From: Marinobacter zhejiangensis
GTDB lineage: Bacteria; Pseudomonadota; Gammaproteobacteria; Pseudomonadales; Oleiphilaceae
Assembly (NCBI RefSeq): GCF_900114775.1
Contig: NZ_FOUE01000003.1
Span: 1 to 64,000 of the forward strand
Direction of reading: 5' to 3'
Length of the DNA stretch: 64,000 nucleotides
Shown here: positions 43,385-52,961 of the stretch, in pieces
How positions within the stretch are numbered: position 1 is the first letter of the stretch
Layout of the letters: each line of letters opens with the position of its first letter
Program-made: the position numbers and the translations under genes
Notes under the pieces: generated by a model
What the model saw: the letters and a program-made list of their open reading frames with translations, nothing else
Databases searched by the model: none
What the model was told of the DNA's origin: nothing

Positions 43385-43813
43385 ATGTTGAATATGAAAG
43401 GGACGTTTTCGATCCTCCTCCCGCTGGTGTTTGCGGGCTGTACCAACGTGGCTGGCGGCATGGCCAACGACATTATTCCACCGCCCTCATCGACCCTGAG
43501 CAGTGAGGTGCTCTTTTCCGTGGCTGGTGACTATTTCTCTGCCGAGGGTTATCAATGCCGTGCAGAGAGTGAACCGGCCCAATTACGTTGCTCAAAGCCT
43601 CTGCGTGAGCTTTTCATCCACCAGACCCGGGCAGTGGTCCAGATCATCCCCGGTGGTGGTGAGAGTGGCCGCTATATTCTGGCTACAACCCGCTGGGATG
43701 AAGGGCTGATCCCCGGCGAGTTCATATCCAGTGAATTCTCCAACCCGGATATTGGGGGCTTCTGTGATTACCTGAAAAATCAGGGGCTGGGCGGCTGCAG
43801 GCCGCGCGGGTGA
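43385..43813 (+). CDS. Small lipoprotein of unknown function
   Basis: A 142-residue protein with lipobox VFAGC (Cys19). The mature part has Cys residues at RCSKP, CDYLKN and GGCRP. No family is recognised. It is short, with no obvious ribosome site before the first ATG; the ATG nine bases later is an alternative. It precedes the cold-shock/DUF1294 gene by 71 bases. Confidence 0.6.
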   Translation: MLNMKGTFSILLPLVFAGCTNVAGGMANDIIPPPSSTLSSEVLFSVAGDYFSAEGYQCRAESEPAQLRCSKPLRELFIHQTRAVVQIIPGGGESGRYILATTRWDEGLIPGEFISSEFSNPDIGGFCDYLKNQGLGGCRPRG

Positions 43814-43884
43814 CCGGGAGCAAGAGGGCACCATGGTTGATGATGGTGAGTAGAAATCGCACGTACAAGTAGAGGACTGATCGG

Positions 43885-44454
43885 GTGGACCAGAAAGGGT
43901 TGTTGAGCTCATGGAATGACGCCAAGGGCTTTGGATTTATCTCGCCAGACGGTGGCGGTGAGCGGGTGTTTGCACACATCAGTGCCTATGAAGGCCGAGG
44001 CCGACCATCGCCGAATCGCAAGGTGGTTTACGCCCAGGGCAAAGACAAACAGGGTCGGGTGCGTGCGGCCCGGTTCCAGTATTCCGGTGCTGCGGGTGTG
44101 GGCGCCAGCGTTGCCTCCGGTGTTTGGGCTGCCTTAGTGTTGGCTACCGGGTTGATCGGCGGGCTGGTGGCGTTGGGGCTTCTTGGGTATGTGCCATGGC
44201 TGGTGCCGGGGGCTTACGGAACCATGAGTGTGGTGGCGTTTCTGATGTACGCGGTTGATAAAGGCGCGGCGGAGAAAGGACGCCGCCGAGTGCCAGAAGC
44301 GCGGTTGCACCTGATTGAACTGTTGTGCGGCTGGCCAGGGGCGTTACTTGGCCAACAGTTCTTTCGCCATAAAACCCGTAAGACCTCATTTCAGGTGGGG
44401 TTCTGGTTTTGTGTGATTCTCAACCTTGCTGCACTAACCTGGGTGCTGACCTGA
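43885..44454 (+). CDS. Cold-shock domain/DUF1294 membrane protein
   Basis: A 189-residue GTG-started protein. Residues 1-65 form a cold-shock-like OB fold (GLLSSWNDAKGFGFISPDGGGERVFAHISAYEGRG). Then two membrane helices and DUF1294 (YAVDKGAAEKGRRRVPEARLHLIELLCGWPGALLGQQFFRHKTRK). The combination is common in gammaproteobacteria; its role is unknown but implies a nucleic-acid-binding part at the inner membrane. Confidence 0.88.
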   Translation: MDQKGLLSSWNDAKGFGFISPDGGGERVFAHISAYEGRGRPSPNRKVVYAQGKDKQGRVRAARFQYSGAAGVGASVASGVWAALVLATGLIGGLVALGLLGYVPWLVPGAYGTMSVVAFLMYAVDKGAAEKGRRRVPEARLHLIELLCGWPGALLGQQFFRHKTRKTSFQVGFWFCVILNLAALTWVLT

Positions 44455-44581
44455 CCTGGCCTGAGGCTGCGGCTGTCCGGCAACAACTGGGGATCGAGCG
44501 GCTGTTTGGGTTGAACTGAGGATCCGAGGGCGGTTTGGTGCTGACGGATCCGGAATGAATTAACAGGATGACGGTAACACG

Positions 44582-45022
44582 ATGAGTACGATGAATATTT
44601 GCGGTGTTGAACTGACCGGCAGCGATGCGGTGGTGTGCTTTTTGAACCTGGACCGGGGGCAGTTCAGCTTGCCGGACTGCAAGGTGCGTAAGCTGTCGTT
44701 GCCGAAGAACCACACCGGGGAAGACTTGAAACAGTTCCAGACGACTTTTGCTGAGTTGATGGCTGAGAACGGGGTTGCCCGTGTTGTCATCAAGGAACGG
44801 ATGCAAAAAGGCAAGTTCGCCGGTGGTGCGATCAGCTTCAAGCTTGAAGCGACCATTCAGTTGCTTGGCGGGGAAGGGCTGGAAGTTAGGCTGGCATCCC
44901 CGGCACAGATCAAATCCACCCTGGCGGCGAACCCCCTGCCTATTCCGTTTGCCGACACTGGATTGAAAGCGTTCCAGGAAACCGCCTTTATTGCCGCCTA
45001 TGTGGGACACATGGCGAAATAA
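44582..45022 (+). CDS. DUF3010-family protein
   Basis: A 146-residue soluble protein that matches the DUF3010 pattern (NICGVELTGSDAVVCFL, VVIKERMQKGKFAGGAISFKLEATIQLL, FQETAFIAAYVGHMAK). Family function is unknown; the fold is thought to be RNase-H-like. It precedes a small membrane protein. Confidence 0.82.
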   Translation: MSTMNICGVELTGSDAVVCFLNLDRGQFSLPDCKVRKLSLPKNHTGEDLKQFQTTFAELMAENGVARVVIKERMQKGKFAGGAISFKLEATIQLLGGEGLEVRLASPAQIKSTLAANPLPIPFADTGLKAFQETAFIAAYVGHMAK

Positions 45023-45066
45023 GGGGCCTTTCCGGTCCAACTACCATTGGTATGGGAGAAACCTTT

Positions 45067-45249
45067 GTGGGCACCCTTCTGATCATTCTGGCCGTACTGT
45101 TTGTGTCCCTGATCATCATCATTCCGTTGATAGAGCGCTATGCCCCCCGGGGTGAAAACCGGAACTACCGACACATTACCCGCTGGTTCATACCGCTGAT
45201 GATGCTGATTTTTGTGCTGCAGCTGGTCAGGCACTTCTTTATGAGTTAG
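45067..45249 (+). CDS. Small two-helix membrane protein
   Basis: About 60 residues with two transmembrane helices (GTLLIILAVLFVSLIIIIPLI and RWFIPLMMLIFVLQLV) around a basic loop. The GTG at 45067 has GGGAG at a proper distance; an in-frame ATG at 45052 is the alternative. It overlaps the convergent cytochrome gene end by four bases. Unknown function. Confidence 0.55.
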   Translation: MGTLLIILAVLFVSLIIIIPLIERYAPRGENRNYRHITRWFIPLMMLIFVLQLVRHFFMS

Positions 45250-47531
45250 CGGCTGCTTTCCAACTGCCTGCGTAGCTCTTTCAACGATAGGTTGTTCCCC
45301 AGCCGGTTTATTCCGCCCTCAACCACAGCCAGTGCCTGGGCGGTATTGCCGGCCGAATGCAACGCAACCGCGTAAACGTAGACGTAGCGGGCGTTGTCTG
45401 GCGCCAGTTGTTCGGCCCTTTCCAATGACTCGAGTGCAGATTCAAGGTCCCGTTGACGTACCTGCAACAGCCCCATGCTGTGGTGGAGGTCGGCGGATTG
45501 CGGCAGCCGTGAGAGCCCTTCCTTCAGCACCTGGGCACCATCCCTGTCACGGTTCTGGGTGCGATAGAAATCTGCCAGGTTGATGTATGCGGGTAGCCAG
45601 CCCGGGTCGAGGGCGAGGGCCTCCCGGAAGGAGGCTTCCGCCTGGCTGGGCTTTCCCTGGGCAGCATAGAAACTGCCAAGATTGACGTGGGCGGATGGTG
45701 TATCGGCGTTGTGTTGCTGGGACTCCAGGTATTCCTCGCTGGCGTTTCCGAGGGCGATACGGTCGGTCATCGGCAGGGCGGACAGGGGGATGTCTGATAG
45801 TGCCTCGGCGGCCAGCGCCCGCACCACTTTTTCAGGGTCATCAAGCAACGGACGGATAAGCTGCAGGCGCTGCTCCGCAGGCAGCGGCTGAAGAGTCTGG
45901 ACCGCGCTGCTACGTACCAGGGGGGAGTCGTCGCTCAGCGCTTGTGCGACCGCTTGCAGTGACTCCTGATTGAGCCAGTTGCCCAGCGCATTCACGGCTG
46001 TGGCACGGGCGATAGCCGGCTGCTGGGTATCACGCACTAGCGCCAGCAACTGGTATTCGGCGTCTGGTGCCTGGGTACGGGCGGCATTCAGGGCGCCGGC
46101 GAACTGCTGATAGCCCCGGGGAGGGTGGCCGTACCAGTTCACTAACTGATCAGCGGCCCACTGGGGCGTTTGGTCGTTGTGACAGCCGGTACAGGCATTT
46201 GGCGTTCCCATGGCCGCGGTCTGGTCGGGCCGGGGAATGCGGAAACTGTGGTCCCGCCGTGGGTCCACTACCATGAACTCCTTGGCTGGCATGTGGCAGT
46301 CAACGCACTGTGAGCCGGCACCGTCCATGCTATGGAAGTGGTGTTGTGTGCTGTCGTAGGCGGGAGCGCTGTGGCACTGCAGGCAAACGCCATTGCCCGG
46401 AGCGCGCAGCTCCAGGCTGTGGGGGTTATGGCAATCGCTGCAAGTGACTCCGGCCTGGTACATCTTGCTCTGGATAAAGGATCCGTAAACGTACACTTCA
46501 CCATCAATCTGGCCGTCCGCATGGTAGTCACCGGCGGTCAATAGTGAGGGCAGGAAGCTGTCCATCAATGGCTGGCCGGTGCGGTCGTCCTCGAACAACT
46601 GGGCCCGGCGGGAATGGCAGGCGGCACAAACCTGGATTTCGGTTTCCGTCGTCCGGGCTGGGTGGCGGACCGGTTGGCCGGTGGCTTCCGACACTCGCCA
46701 GGCCACGCCTTCGCGTTCGTCGAACCGGTGAGTTAATCCGAGGGAGTTGCTATCCACCTGCTGCCAGCCGGGCTCCTGTTTGGCCCAGAGCAGGTGGTTC
46801 GAGGCTGGGCCATGGCAGGCCTCGCATGACACATCGATTTCTGACCAGGTGGTGTGGTAGCTGCGGCTGGCACTGTCGTAGTTCTTTTCAACCTGGGTGG
46901 AATGGCATTCGGCACACATGAAATTCCAGTTTTGCTGGGCACCGGTCCAGTGCAGCGGGTCCTGATAGGTGAGGGCCTCGTCGGGGTAGAGGTGAAACCA
47001 GCGCTGCCCGCCCTGATCCACCGGGCGGGCATCCCAGGCGATGTTCAGGGCTTGCAAGCGGCCACCAGGAAGTTCCACCAGGTACTGCTGCAAGGGGAAG
47101 ACGCCAAAGGTGTAGTGAATCGGGTAATCCTGCAACGAACCGGTCGGGCCGTCGGTTTCGACCATGAAATCCTGAGCACCTCGATAGAACTTGGAGGTTA
47201 TGCCGTTGTAGTGGAATTCCGCGCCCGAGAAGTCGCCCAGAACGGTGTTCTCGTTAGCGGGTTGCATGGCCAGGTCATGATGGGATTGGGTCCAGTTTTC
47301 GACTTCGGTGGCGTGGCAACCGGTGCAGGTGTCACGGCCAACAAAATAGGGTGTTGTCAGCGAAGGCGCCGCATCAGGAGCTGGCGTAGGCTCCGGGGCC
47401 TGGTTTTCGCTCAACAAAAACCAGGTCGCTACGATCGCCATAACGGTGACCAAAATGGCGGAGATCAACGCGTTGGTACGAAGGCTGCGGGCGTGGCTGG
47501 CGGGTGGTTTGTGTTGTTTGTTGCGCGCCAT
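45246..47531 (-). CDS. Membrane-anchored eight-haem cytochrome c with HEAT/TPR tail
   Basis: About 761 residues from ATG 47531 (MARNKQHKPP). One N-terminal helix at about 21-40 anchors a periplasmic part with eight CXXCH motifs: CTGCH, CAECH, CEACH, CAACH, CSDCH, CLQCH, CVDCH and CTGCH. The C-terminal third is HEAT-like then TPR (ASFREALALDPGWLPAYINLADFY). The haem part resembles octahaem/DmsE-type multihaem cytochromes with an NrfA-like tail. The partner and electron route are unknown. It is divergent from a sulfatase gene. Confidence 0.88.
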   Translation of the reverse strand: MARNKQHKPPASHARSLRTNALISAILVTVMAIVATWFLLSENQAPEPTPAPDAAPSLTTPYFVGRDTCTGCHATEVENWTQSHHDLAMQPANENTVLGDFSGAEFHYNGITSKFYRGAQDFMVETDGPTGSLQDYPIHYTFGVFPLQQYLVELPGGRLQALNIAWDARPVDQGGQRWFHLYPDEALTYQDPLHWTGAQQNWNFMCAECHSTQVEKNYDSASRSYHTTWSEIDVSCEACHGPASNHLLWAKQEPGWQQVDSNSLGLTHRFDEREGVAWRVSEATGQPVRHPARTTETEIQVCAACHSRRAQLFEDDRTGQPLMDSFLPSLLTAGDYHADGQIDGEVYVYGSFIQSKMYQAGVTCSDCHNPHSLELRAPGNGVCLQCHSAPAYDSTQHHFHSMDGAGSQCVDCHMPAKEFMVVDPRRDHSFRIPRPDQTAAMGTPNACTGCHNDQTPQWAADQLVNWYGHPPRGYQQFAGALNAARTQAPDAEYQLLALVRDTQQPAIARATAVNALGNWLNQESLQAVAQALSDDSPLVRSSAVQTLQPLPAEQRLQLIRPLLDDPEKVVRALAAEALSDIPLSALPMTDRIALGNASEEYLESQQHNADTPSAHVNLGSFYAAQGKPSQAEASFREALALDPGWLPAYINLADFYRTQNRDRDGAQVLKEGLSRLPQSADLHHSMGLLQVRQRDLESALESLERAEQLAPDNARYVYVYAVALHSAGNTAQALAVVEGGINRLGNNLSLKELRRQLESSR

Positions 47532-47813
47532 ACTCGGTGCTGTCCTTTCTCCTGATGTACAACTCCAACCTGCCGGTTTGCGCAAAATGAAACGACCGGG
47601 GGCGCTCTATACTGTTAATGCATGCGTTTTTCTAATCTATCGACGAAGCTCCAGGAAGTAAACACGTTAATCAGTGACTTAGCGAGGGGCGCTGGGTGAA
47701 GCGGCCGGGTAAATGGTGCTATCGGTGTACGCTGCTACACTGAGATTTTGTGCCTTTTTTGCCGGCAACGGCAGTACTCGTTCTACGTGTGAGATTTAAA
47801 AAGGAGTTTGCCC

Positions 47814-49343
47814 ATGCGAAGTAATGTACGACGTTTGATGAACACCGCCACGGCGCTTGTGCTGGCCTTGTTGGCTATGCCCATGCTGGCGGCCGACAAG
47901 CCCAATGTCCTTGTGATCATGGTGGACGATGTGGCGCCGAATGCGTTGAGCGCGTATAGCCTCGGTATGCAATACCCGACACCTAACATCGACCGGATTG
48001 CCAATGAGGGTGTGCTGTTCACCGACCACTACGCCCAGCCCAGCTGCACGGCTGGCCGTGCGGCATTTCTGATGGGGCAGTTGCCGGTTCGGACCGGCCT
48101 GACAACAGTGGGGCAGCCAGGCAACCCATTGGGCATCCGTCCAGAGGATCCGACCCTGGCGGAGGTGTTGAAGGAAGAGGGCTACATGACCGCGCAGTTC
48201 GGCAAGAATCATCTGGGTGACCTGGACCGGCACTTGCCGACTCTGCACGGGTTTGATGAGTTCTATGGCAACCTCTATCACCTCAACGTATCCGAGGAGC
48301 CGGAGCAGGCGGATTACCCGACCAATGAGGAATTTCGTGAAAAGTACCTCCCCCGTGGGGTGATTGAGTCCTATGCCGATGGCAATGGCGGTCAGACCGT
48401 TCGCGATACCGGCCCGCTGACTATTGAGCGTATGAAGACCTTCGATGAGGAAATACTGGCACGTAGCGTAGACTTTATGGAACGGGCGGACGGTGAAGAT
48501 ACGCCGTTTTTCATCTGGCATGCCACCAGCCGGATGCATGTGTATACCCACCTCACCGAAGAAAATGAACACCTGGCGGTCGGGGTCAGTTCTGCCGAAG
48601 ACAAGTTTGGCAGCGGCTTGATGGAGCATGATGGCCATGTTGGCCAGCTGCTGGATAAGCTCGATGAACTGGGCATCGCAGACAATACCATCGTGATCTA
48701 CACCACGGACAACGGCCCGGAATCCAGCACCTGGCCCGATGCCGGTGTCACGATGTTCCGGGGTGAGAAGATGACCACCTGGGAAGGTGGCGTCCGAGCT
48801 CCGTTCCTGGTGCGGTGGCCGGGGCACATCCCCGCCGGCCTGAAACTCAACGGCATTTCCTCCCACGAGGACGTTCTGCCGACCATTGCGGCGGCGGTGG
48901 GGCGCCCGAATATCAATGAGGAACTGCGCGAATCCCACAATGTCATGATCGACGGGGTGAATAACCTCGACTACTGGACCGGTCAGGCTGAGGCGTCTGC
49001 CCGTAACCACTTTTTCTACTACTACGAGTCGTCACTGACGGCGGTACGTGTCGGCCCCTGGAAGCTCCACTTTGCCACCAAGCCGAACGGACGTTATTAC
49101 GAAGACCTGGTTTTCCACACCATGCCGAAACTGTTTAACCTGCGAAAGGACCCGTTCGAGTACTACGACGGTGACATCGGCTTCCATCAGATCATGCGCA
49201 AGAGCTGGGTATTCCAGCCGATGCTGGCTTTACTGACAGAGCATCTGCAAACGTTCGAGGAGTTTCCGCCGAGGCAGGAGTCAGCTTCTTTGAATATCAA
49301 TGAAGCCATCGAAAGAGCCCAGTCCTCTATCCACAGGCAATAA
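47814..49343 (+). CDS. Arylsulfatase-type sulfatase
   Basis: The 509-residue protein starts at ATG 47814, seven bases after AAGGAG. Signal peptide ends near AMPMLAA. The catalytic Cys78 is in SCTAGRAAF, the motif converted to formylglycine by the maturation enzyme. Metal-binding VDDV and NGPE elements, plus GKNHLGDLD, are as in sulfatases. It should hydrolyse a sulfate ester in the periplasm. No maturase is visible in the window. Confidence 0.9.
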   Translation: MRSNVRRLMNTATALVLALLAMPMLAADKPNVLVIMVDDVAPNALSAYSLGMQYPTPNIDRIANEGVLFTDHYAQPSCTAGRAAFLMGQLPVRTGLTTVGQPGNPLGIRPEDPTLAEVLKEEGYMTAQFGKNHLGDLDRHLPTLHGFDEFYGNLYHLNVSEEPEQADYPTNEEFREKYLPRGVIESYADGNGGQTVRDTGPLTIERMKTFDEEILARSVDFMERADGEDTPFFIWHATSRMHVYTHLTEENEHLAVGVSSAEDKFGSGLMEHDGHVGQLLDKLDELGIADNTIVIYTTDNGPESSTWPDAGVTMFRGEKMTTWEGGVRAPFLVRWPGHIPAGLKLNGISSHEDVLPTIAAAVGRPNINEELRESHNVMIDGVNNLDYWTGQAEASARNHFFYYYESSLTAVRVGPWKLHFATKPNGRYYEDLVFHTMPKLFNLRKDPFEYYDGDIGFHQIMRKSWVFQPMLALLTEHLQTFEEFPPRQESASLNINEAIERAQSSIHRQ

Positions 49344-49532
49344 CTTCAGCCAAGTCTGGGGGCATTTGATGAAACCGATATCAATTGCCCCCGTTAGCCC
49401 CTGTTCTACCCATTTTCTGATAATGCCGGGTTGCGGGGCCGCTATGATTGATCGCATCATCTTCAGTGGCGTATTCGTTAAATCGGTGGCATGAAGCCGC
49501 TGATGCCTCACTACCACAACCCGGAATAGAAG

Positions 49533-51482
49533 ATGAAACCAGACTTTCTGACAGCGGCGGAGTCGTTTCCTCCGATCCGCACCATGGACGACATTGAAGC
49601 GATTGAGAAAACACCCTGGTCTTCCTACCACTTTCCTGACAGTACCCTGGAGATGATTGAGGCCAGCGTTCAGCGCCGTCCAGAGGCGGTGGCGCTGCGT
49701 TTCCTGCCTACCGCCGAGAATGGGGAAGAGGGCGTTTGCTACAGCTATCGTCAATTCGGCGAGCGCATACGCCAGGCTGCCAATGCCTTTATTGCACTCG
49801 GCGTAGGCCCTGAGGATGTGGTGTCGTTTATGCTGCCGAACCTACCCCAGACCCACTTTACGCTTTGGGGCGGTCAGGCTGCGGGTATCACCAATGCGGT
49901 CAACCCGATGCTGGAACCTGAGCACATTGCGGGGATTCTGAACGGGGCCGGAACCAAGGTGTTGGTGGCACTGGCACCGATGCCTGGTGCCGACATCTGG
50001 GACAAGGTGGTGGCGATCCGCGACCAGGTGCCCAGTCTGCAAAAGGTTCTGTATGTTGATCCCTGCCAGTTCCTGCCCGAGGCTCAGGCCCAGGCGATTC
50101 GCGCTGCGTTGCCTTTGCCGGTTGAAGACTGGTGTGAGGACTTTGATCGCCTGGCAGGAGCCCAGGTGAGCGAACGGGTGTTGTCTGACCGGGTGATCAA
50201 ACCAGAGGACACCGCGTCCCTGTTTCACACCGGTGGTACGACGGGTGTACCCAAACTGGCCCCGCATAGCCATGGCAATGAGGTGACCAACGCACTGATG
50301 ACCGCTGCCGCTTTCCAATTCAATTCCGATGATGTGGTGCTCTGTGGCCTGCCGCTGTTCCATGTCAACGCCGTGATCATCACCGGACTTGGGCCATTGG
50401 CTACGGGGGCCGAGATTGTGCTGGCCACCGCCGGTGGTTTCCGTACTCCGGGGCTGGTTGGTCGATTCTGGAAGCTGGTGGAGCAACACCGGGTATCGTT
50501 TTTCAGCGCGGTGCCTGCGATCTATGCCGGCCTGCTTCAAGTGCCTTTTGGCGATGCTGATGTCAGCTCCCTGAAAAAGTCGCTCAGTGGCGGCGCCGCA
50601 TTGCCGAAGGCCGTGCACGAAAGGTTTGAACAGCTTACCGGCCTGGTGGTTGTCGAAGGCTTTGGTATGACTGAAGGTACCTGCGGCAGCATGCTGAATC
50701 CAATGGCCGGCGAACGCCGTTCTGGCTCTGTCGGTTTCCGGTTGCCCTACACGGGGGCTCGGGTCGTGCAGTTGGATGAGCACGGCGCTTACCAGCGAGA
50801 CTGTGACACCGATGAAGTGGGTACGCTGATCATCAGTGGCCCCAATGTTTTTGCCGGGTACACCGACCCGGAAAAGAATCGCGATATCTGGGTGCAGGAA
50901 GGCTGGTTCAACACGGGTGACCTGGCTCGAATTGACCGGGAGGGCTACTTCTGGCTGACCGGGCGCAGCAAGGACCTGATCATCCGCGGTGGCCACAATA
51001 TCGATCCGCAGATGATTGAGGACGTGTTACATCAGCACCCAGCGGTGGACATGGCTGCGGCGGTTGGTAAACCCTGCGACCGTGTAGGCGAACTGCCCGT
51101 GGCCTATGTCAGCCTGCGTGCGGGTACTGAGTGCACGGAGGCCGAATTGCTGGCGTTCTGCGACGAACGCATAGCTGAACGTGCCGCCATCCCCAAGAAC
51201 ATCTGGATCATCGACGCAATCCCGCTGACCGCCGTCGGTAAAATATTCAAGCCGTCGCTTCGCCTGGACGCGATTGAGCGTGAACTCACCCGGGTGGTGT
51301 CGGAGGAACTCGGTGGACAGACATTCAGTTTGCGCGCCACCAGCTGTAAGCATCATGGCCAGCGGGTGGATGTGACCTTGGGCGAGTCGGATCGTGCCGG
51401 TGTGGGTGCTCTGACAGCCCGGCTACAGGCGTACCCGGTTCATGTTGAGGTTCACCTGGCTGCGGAATCGGCGGGAAGTTAA
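49533..51482 (+). CDS. AMP-forming acyl-CoA synthetase
   Basis: The 649-residue ANL-superfamily protein has the P-loop-like LFHTGGTTGVPK at about 231-242, GFGMTEG, GWFNTGDLARID, and GRSKDLIIRGGHNIDP near the C-terminus, with PLTAVGKIFKP lysine. It activates a carboxylic acid to its CoA ester; chain length cannot be read. The extra ~40 C-terminal residues are unusual but unassigned. A strong hairpin follows. Confidence 0.9.
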   Translation: MKPDFLTAAESFPPIRTMDDIEAIEKTPWSSYHFPDSTLEMIEASVQRRPEAVALRFLPTAENGEEGVCYSYRQFGERIRQAANAFIALGVGPEDVVSFMLPNLPQTHFTLWGGQAAGITNAVNPMLEPEHIAGILNGAGTKVLVALAPMPGADIWDKVVAIRDQVPSLQKVLYVDPCQFLPEAQAQAIRAALPLPVEDWCEDFDRLAGAQVSERVLSDRVIKPEDTASLFHTGGTTGVPKLAPHSHGNEVTNALMTAAAFQFNSDDVVLCGLPLFHVNAVIITGLGPLATGAEIVLATAGGFRTPGLVGRFWKLVEQHRVSFFSAVPAIYAGLLQVPFGDADVSSLKKSLSGGAALPKAVHERFEQLTGLVVVEGFGMTEGTCGSMLNPMAGERRSGSVGFRLPYTGARVVQLDEHGAYQRDCDTDEVGTLIISGPNVFAGYTDPEKNRDIWVQEGWFNTGDLARIDREGYFWLTGRSKDLIIRGGHNIDPQMIEDVLHQHPAVDMAAAVGKPCDRVGELPVAYVSLRAGTECTEAELLAFCDERIAERAAIPKNIWIIDAIPLTAVGKIFKPSLRLDAIERELTRVVSEELGGQTFSLRATSCKHHGQRVDVTLGESDRAGVGALTARLQAYPVHVEVHLAAESAGS

Positions 51483-51491
51483 TGAAGTCGG

Positions 51492-51523
51492 CAAAGGGCG
51501 GTTCGATCCGTCCGCCCTTTGCA
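51492..51523. terminator. Convergent terminator hairpin
   Basis: A perfect 11-bp stem (GCAAAGGGCGG and complement) with a ten-base loop lies between the convergent acyl-CoA synthetase and SDR genes. Confidence 0.75.
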
Positions 51524-51567
51524 GTTGCTCTGCGATGTCGCCGGAGGCTGGGGCGATAGAGTCGTCT

Positions 51568-52338
51568 TTATCCGCCCAGGGCCTGGTAAACGTACTTGGA
51601 TTTCTGGCCGAGTGCGCGTACGACCAGGTTCATCAGGCGGGAATCGGCGCCCACGTACCAATGGGTTTTGTTGCCATGGGCGGCCTCCCAGACCCGATTG
51701 GCGACATCTTCAGGTTTTACTTTGACCCCCAGTTTTTCGATGCTTTTCGCTTTTACCTGAGCATCAAACACCATGGGTGTCTGCACGTATGCGACGACGA
51801 TGTCAGATACCTGAATGTCATGCTGACTGAACTCGACGTTCAGGGCTTCGGTGAAGTTCCGGACAAACGCTTTGGTTGCGCCATACACGGCATGGTGCGG
51901 GGCACCAAACTCCGAGCTGGCGGAGCACATGGAGACAATGTGTGCCTTGGGAGTGTTCTTCAGCGCGTCAAAGGCTGCGTCGGTGCAGTGGATGACGCCA
52001 TTGACGTTGACGTCGATGAGCAGTTTCTTTTGCTCGGAGGTGATGTTCTCATGGGGGCCCATAAAGAGCACGCCCGCGCAGTTAAACAGACAATCCAGTG
52101 TCCCACCGGTATGGCTCAGGAACGACTGAACCATGGCGTCCGCTTCCTCTTTTGTGCTCACGTTTGAAACCAGAGGGATGACGTTGCTGCTTCCGATGTC
52201 TTCAACCAGTTTATCCAGTGCAGCGGGGTTGATGTCGGCGGCGCCAACAAGCCATCCGCGGGAGGCGAACAGCTCGGCAGTTTTCCTGCCAATTCCAGAG
52301 GCAGCACCGGTAATCAGGATTGTTTTCGTCTGTGGCAT
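51568..52338 (-). CDS. Short-chain dehydrogenase/reductase
   Basis: A 256-residue SDR from ATG 52338. It has the NAD(P)-binding TGAASGIG (10-17), NCAG, and the active-site Ser, Tyr152 and Lys156 in YGATK. The ribosome site is AGAAGG. Substrate is not inferable. Together with the acyl-CoA synthetase and nitrilase-type gene it may belong to a lipid-related catabolic region. Confidence 0.9.
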   Translation of the reverse strand: MPQTKTILITGAASGIGRKTAELFASRGWLVGAADINPAALDKLVEDIGSSNVIPLVSNVSTKEEADAMVQSFLSHTGGTLDCLFNCAGVLFMGPHENITSEQKKLLIDVNVNGVIHCTDAAFDALKNTPKAHIVSMCSASSEFGAPHHAVYGATKAFVRNFTEALNVEFSQHDIQVSDIVVAYVQTPMVFDAQVKAKSIEKLGVKVKPEDVANRVWEAAHGNKTHWYVGADSRLMNLVVRALGQKSKYVYQALGG

Positions 52339-52478
52339 GGTAGTTGTGACCTTCTTTTTGTTTGTGCTTGTCCTCTCGATTATCTCAAAGCTTTGAGCGA
52401 CCAATATTGACGGATTGGGACATATTTTTGTCGGATCGCGACAGAGCGGTAAAGTCTCAACAATCGGTAAATGCATTG

Positions 52479-52904
52479 TCAGATCAGTTTTAAAATAATC
52501 GCTACCATGATGTAACCAAACCCGATGGTCGCTGGTAAGAACCCGATGCACACCATTGCCCGCCCCAGCACCGTATCACTGTTGCCCATGTTTGGATTGA
52601 TCGCCTTGGCGATAAAGCCTGCGGGGTTGTAGAGCACGCCAACGCAGTAAATCACGATAATGGCATCTGGGATGGATAATGCCAGGTGATCAATCGCGTA
52701 ATACACAAAGCCGGTTAACGCGGTCATGATCGTGTAGTCGACATGGGAGCGGATCAGGTTATGGGTCGCCGGGAAGATCTTTTTTAACCAGCGCACTTTG
52801 CCATAGATGATCAGGGTTGCCAGCCAGGCTTCCAGCAGGGAGATCAACATTGCGATGGCGGCGGTCAGCAATAGCCACGCGGGGCCGACTTCAGGAAATG
52901 ACAC
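52479..52904 (-). CDS. Four-helix membrane protein of unknown function
   Basis: A 141-residue hydrophobic protein with four predicted helices, the first near WLLLTAAIAMLISLLEAWLA. It contains HNLIRSHVDYTIMTALTGFVYYAID and GFIAKAINPNMG. Unrecognised family. It precedes the nitrilase-family gene on the same strand at a gap of 57 bases, so they could be co-transcribed, the nitrilase first. Confidence 0.7.
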   Translation of the reverse strand: MSFPEVGPAWLLLTAAIAMLISLLEAWLATLIIYGKVRWLKKIFPATHNLIRSHVDYTIMTALTGFVYYAIDHLALSIPDAIIVIYCVGVLYNPAGFIAKAINPNMGNSDTVLGRAMVCIGFLPATIGFGYIMVAIILKLI

Positions 52905-52961
52905 GGTTTAGTCCTCTGACTTCGTAGAGATTGAATGTGGGGGTGTTGGCAGGTGCGGCTA

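Noticed and set aside
47796..49010. 404-codon antisense frame on the sulfatase gene
   Set aside because: The sense gene has signal peptide, active-site motif and ribosome site; the antisense frame has none.
49842..50996. 384-codon antisense frame on the acyl-CoA synthetase gene
   Set aside because: Shadow of a high-GC coding region with all ANL motifs on the sense strand.
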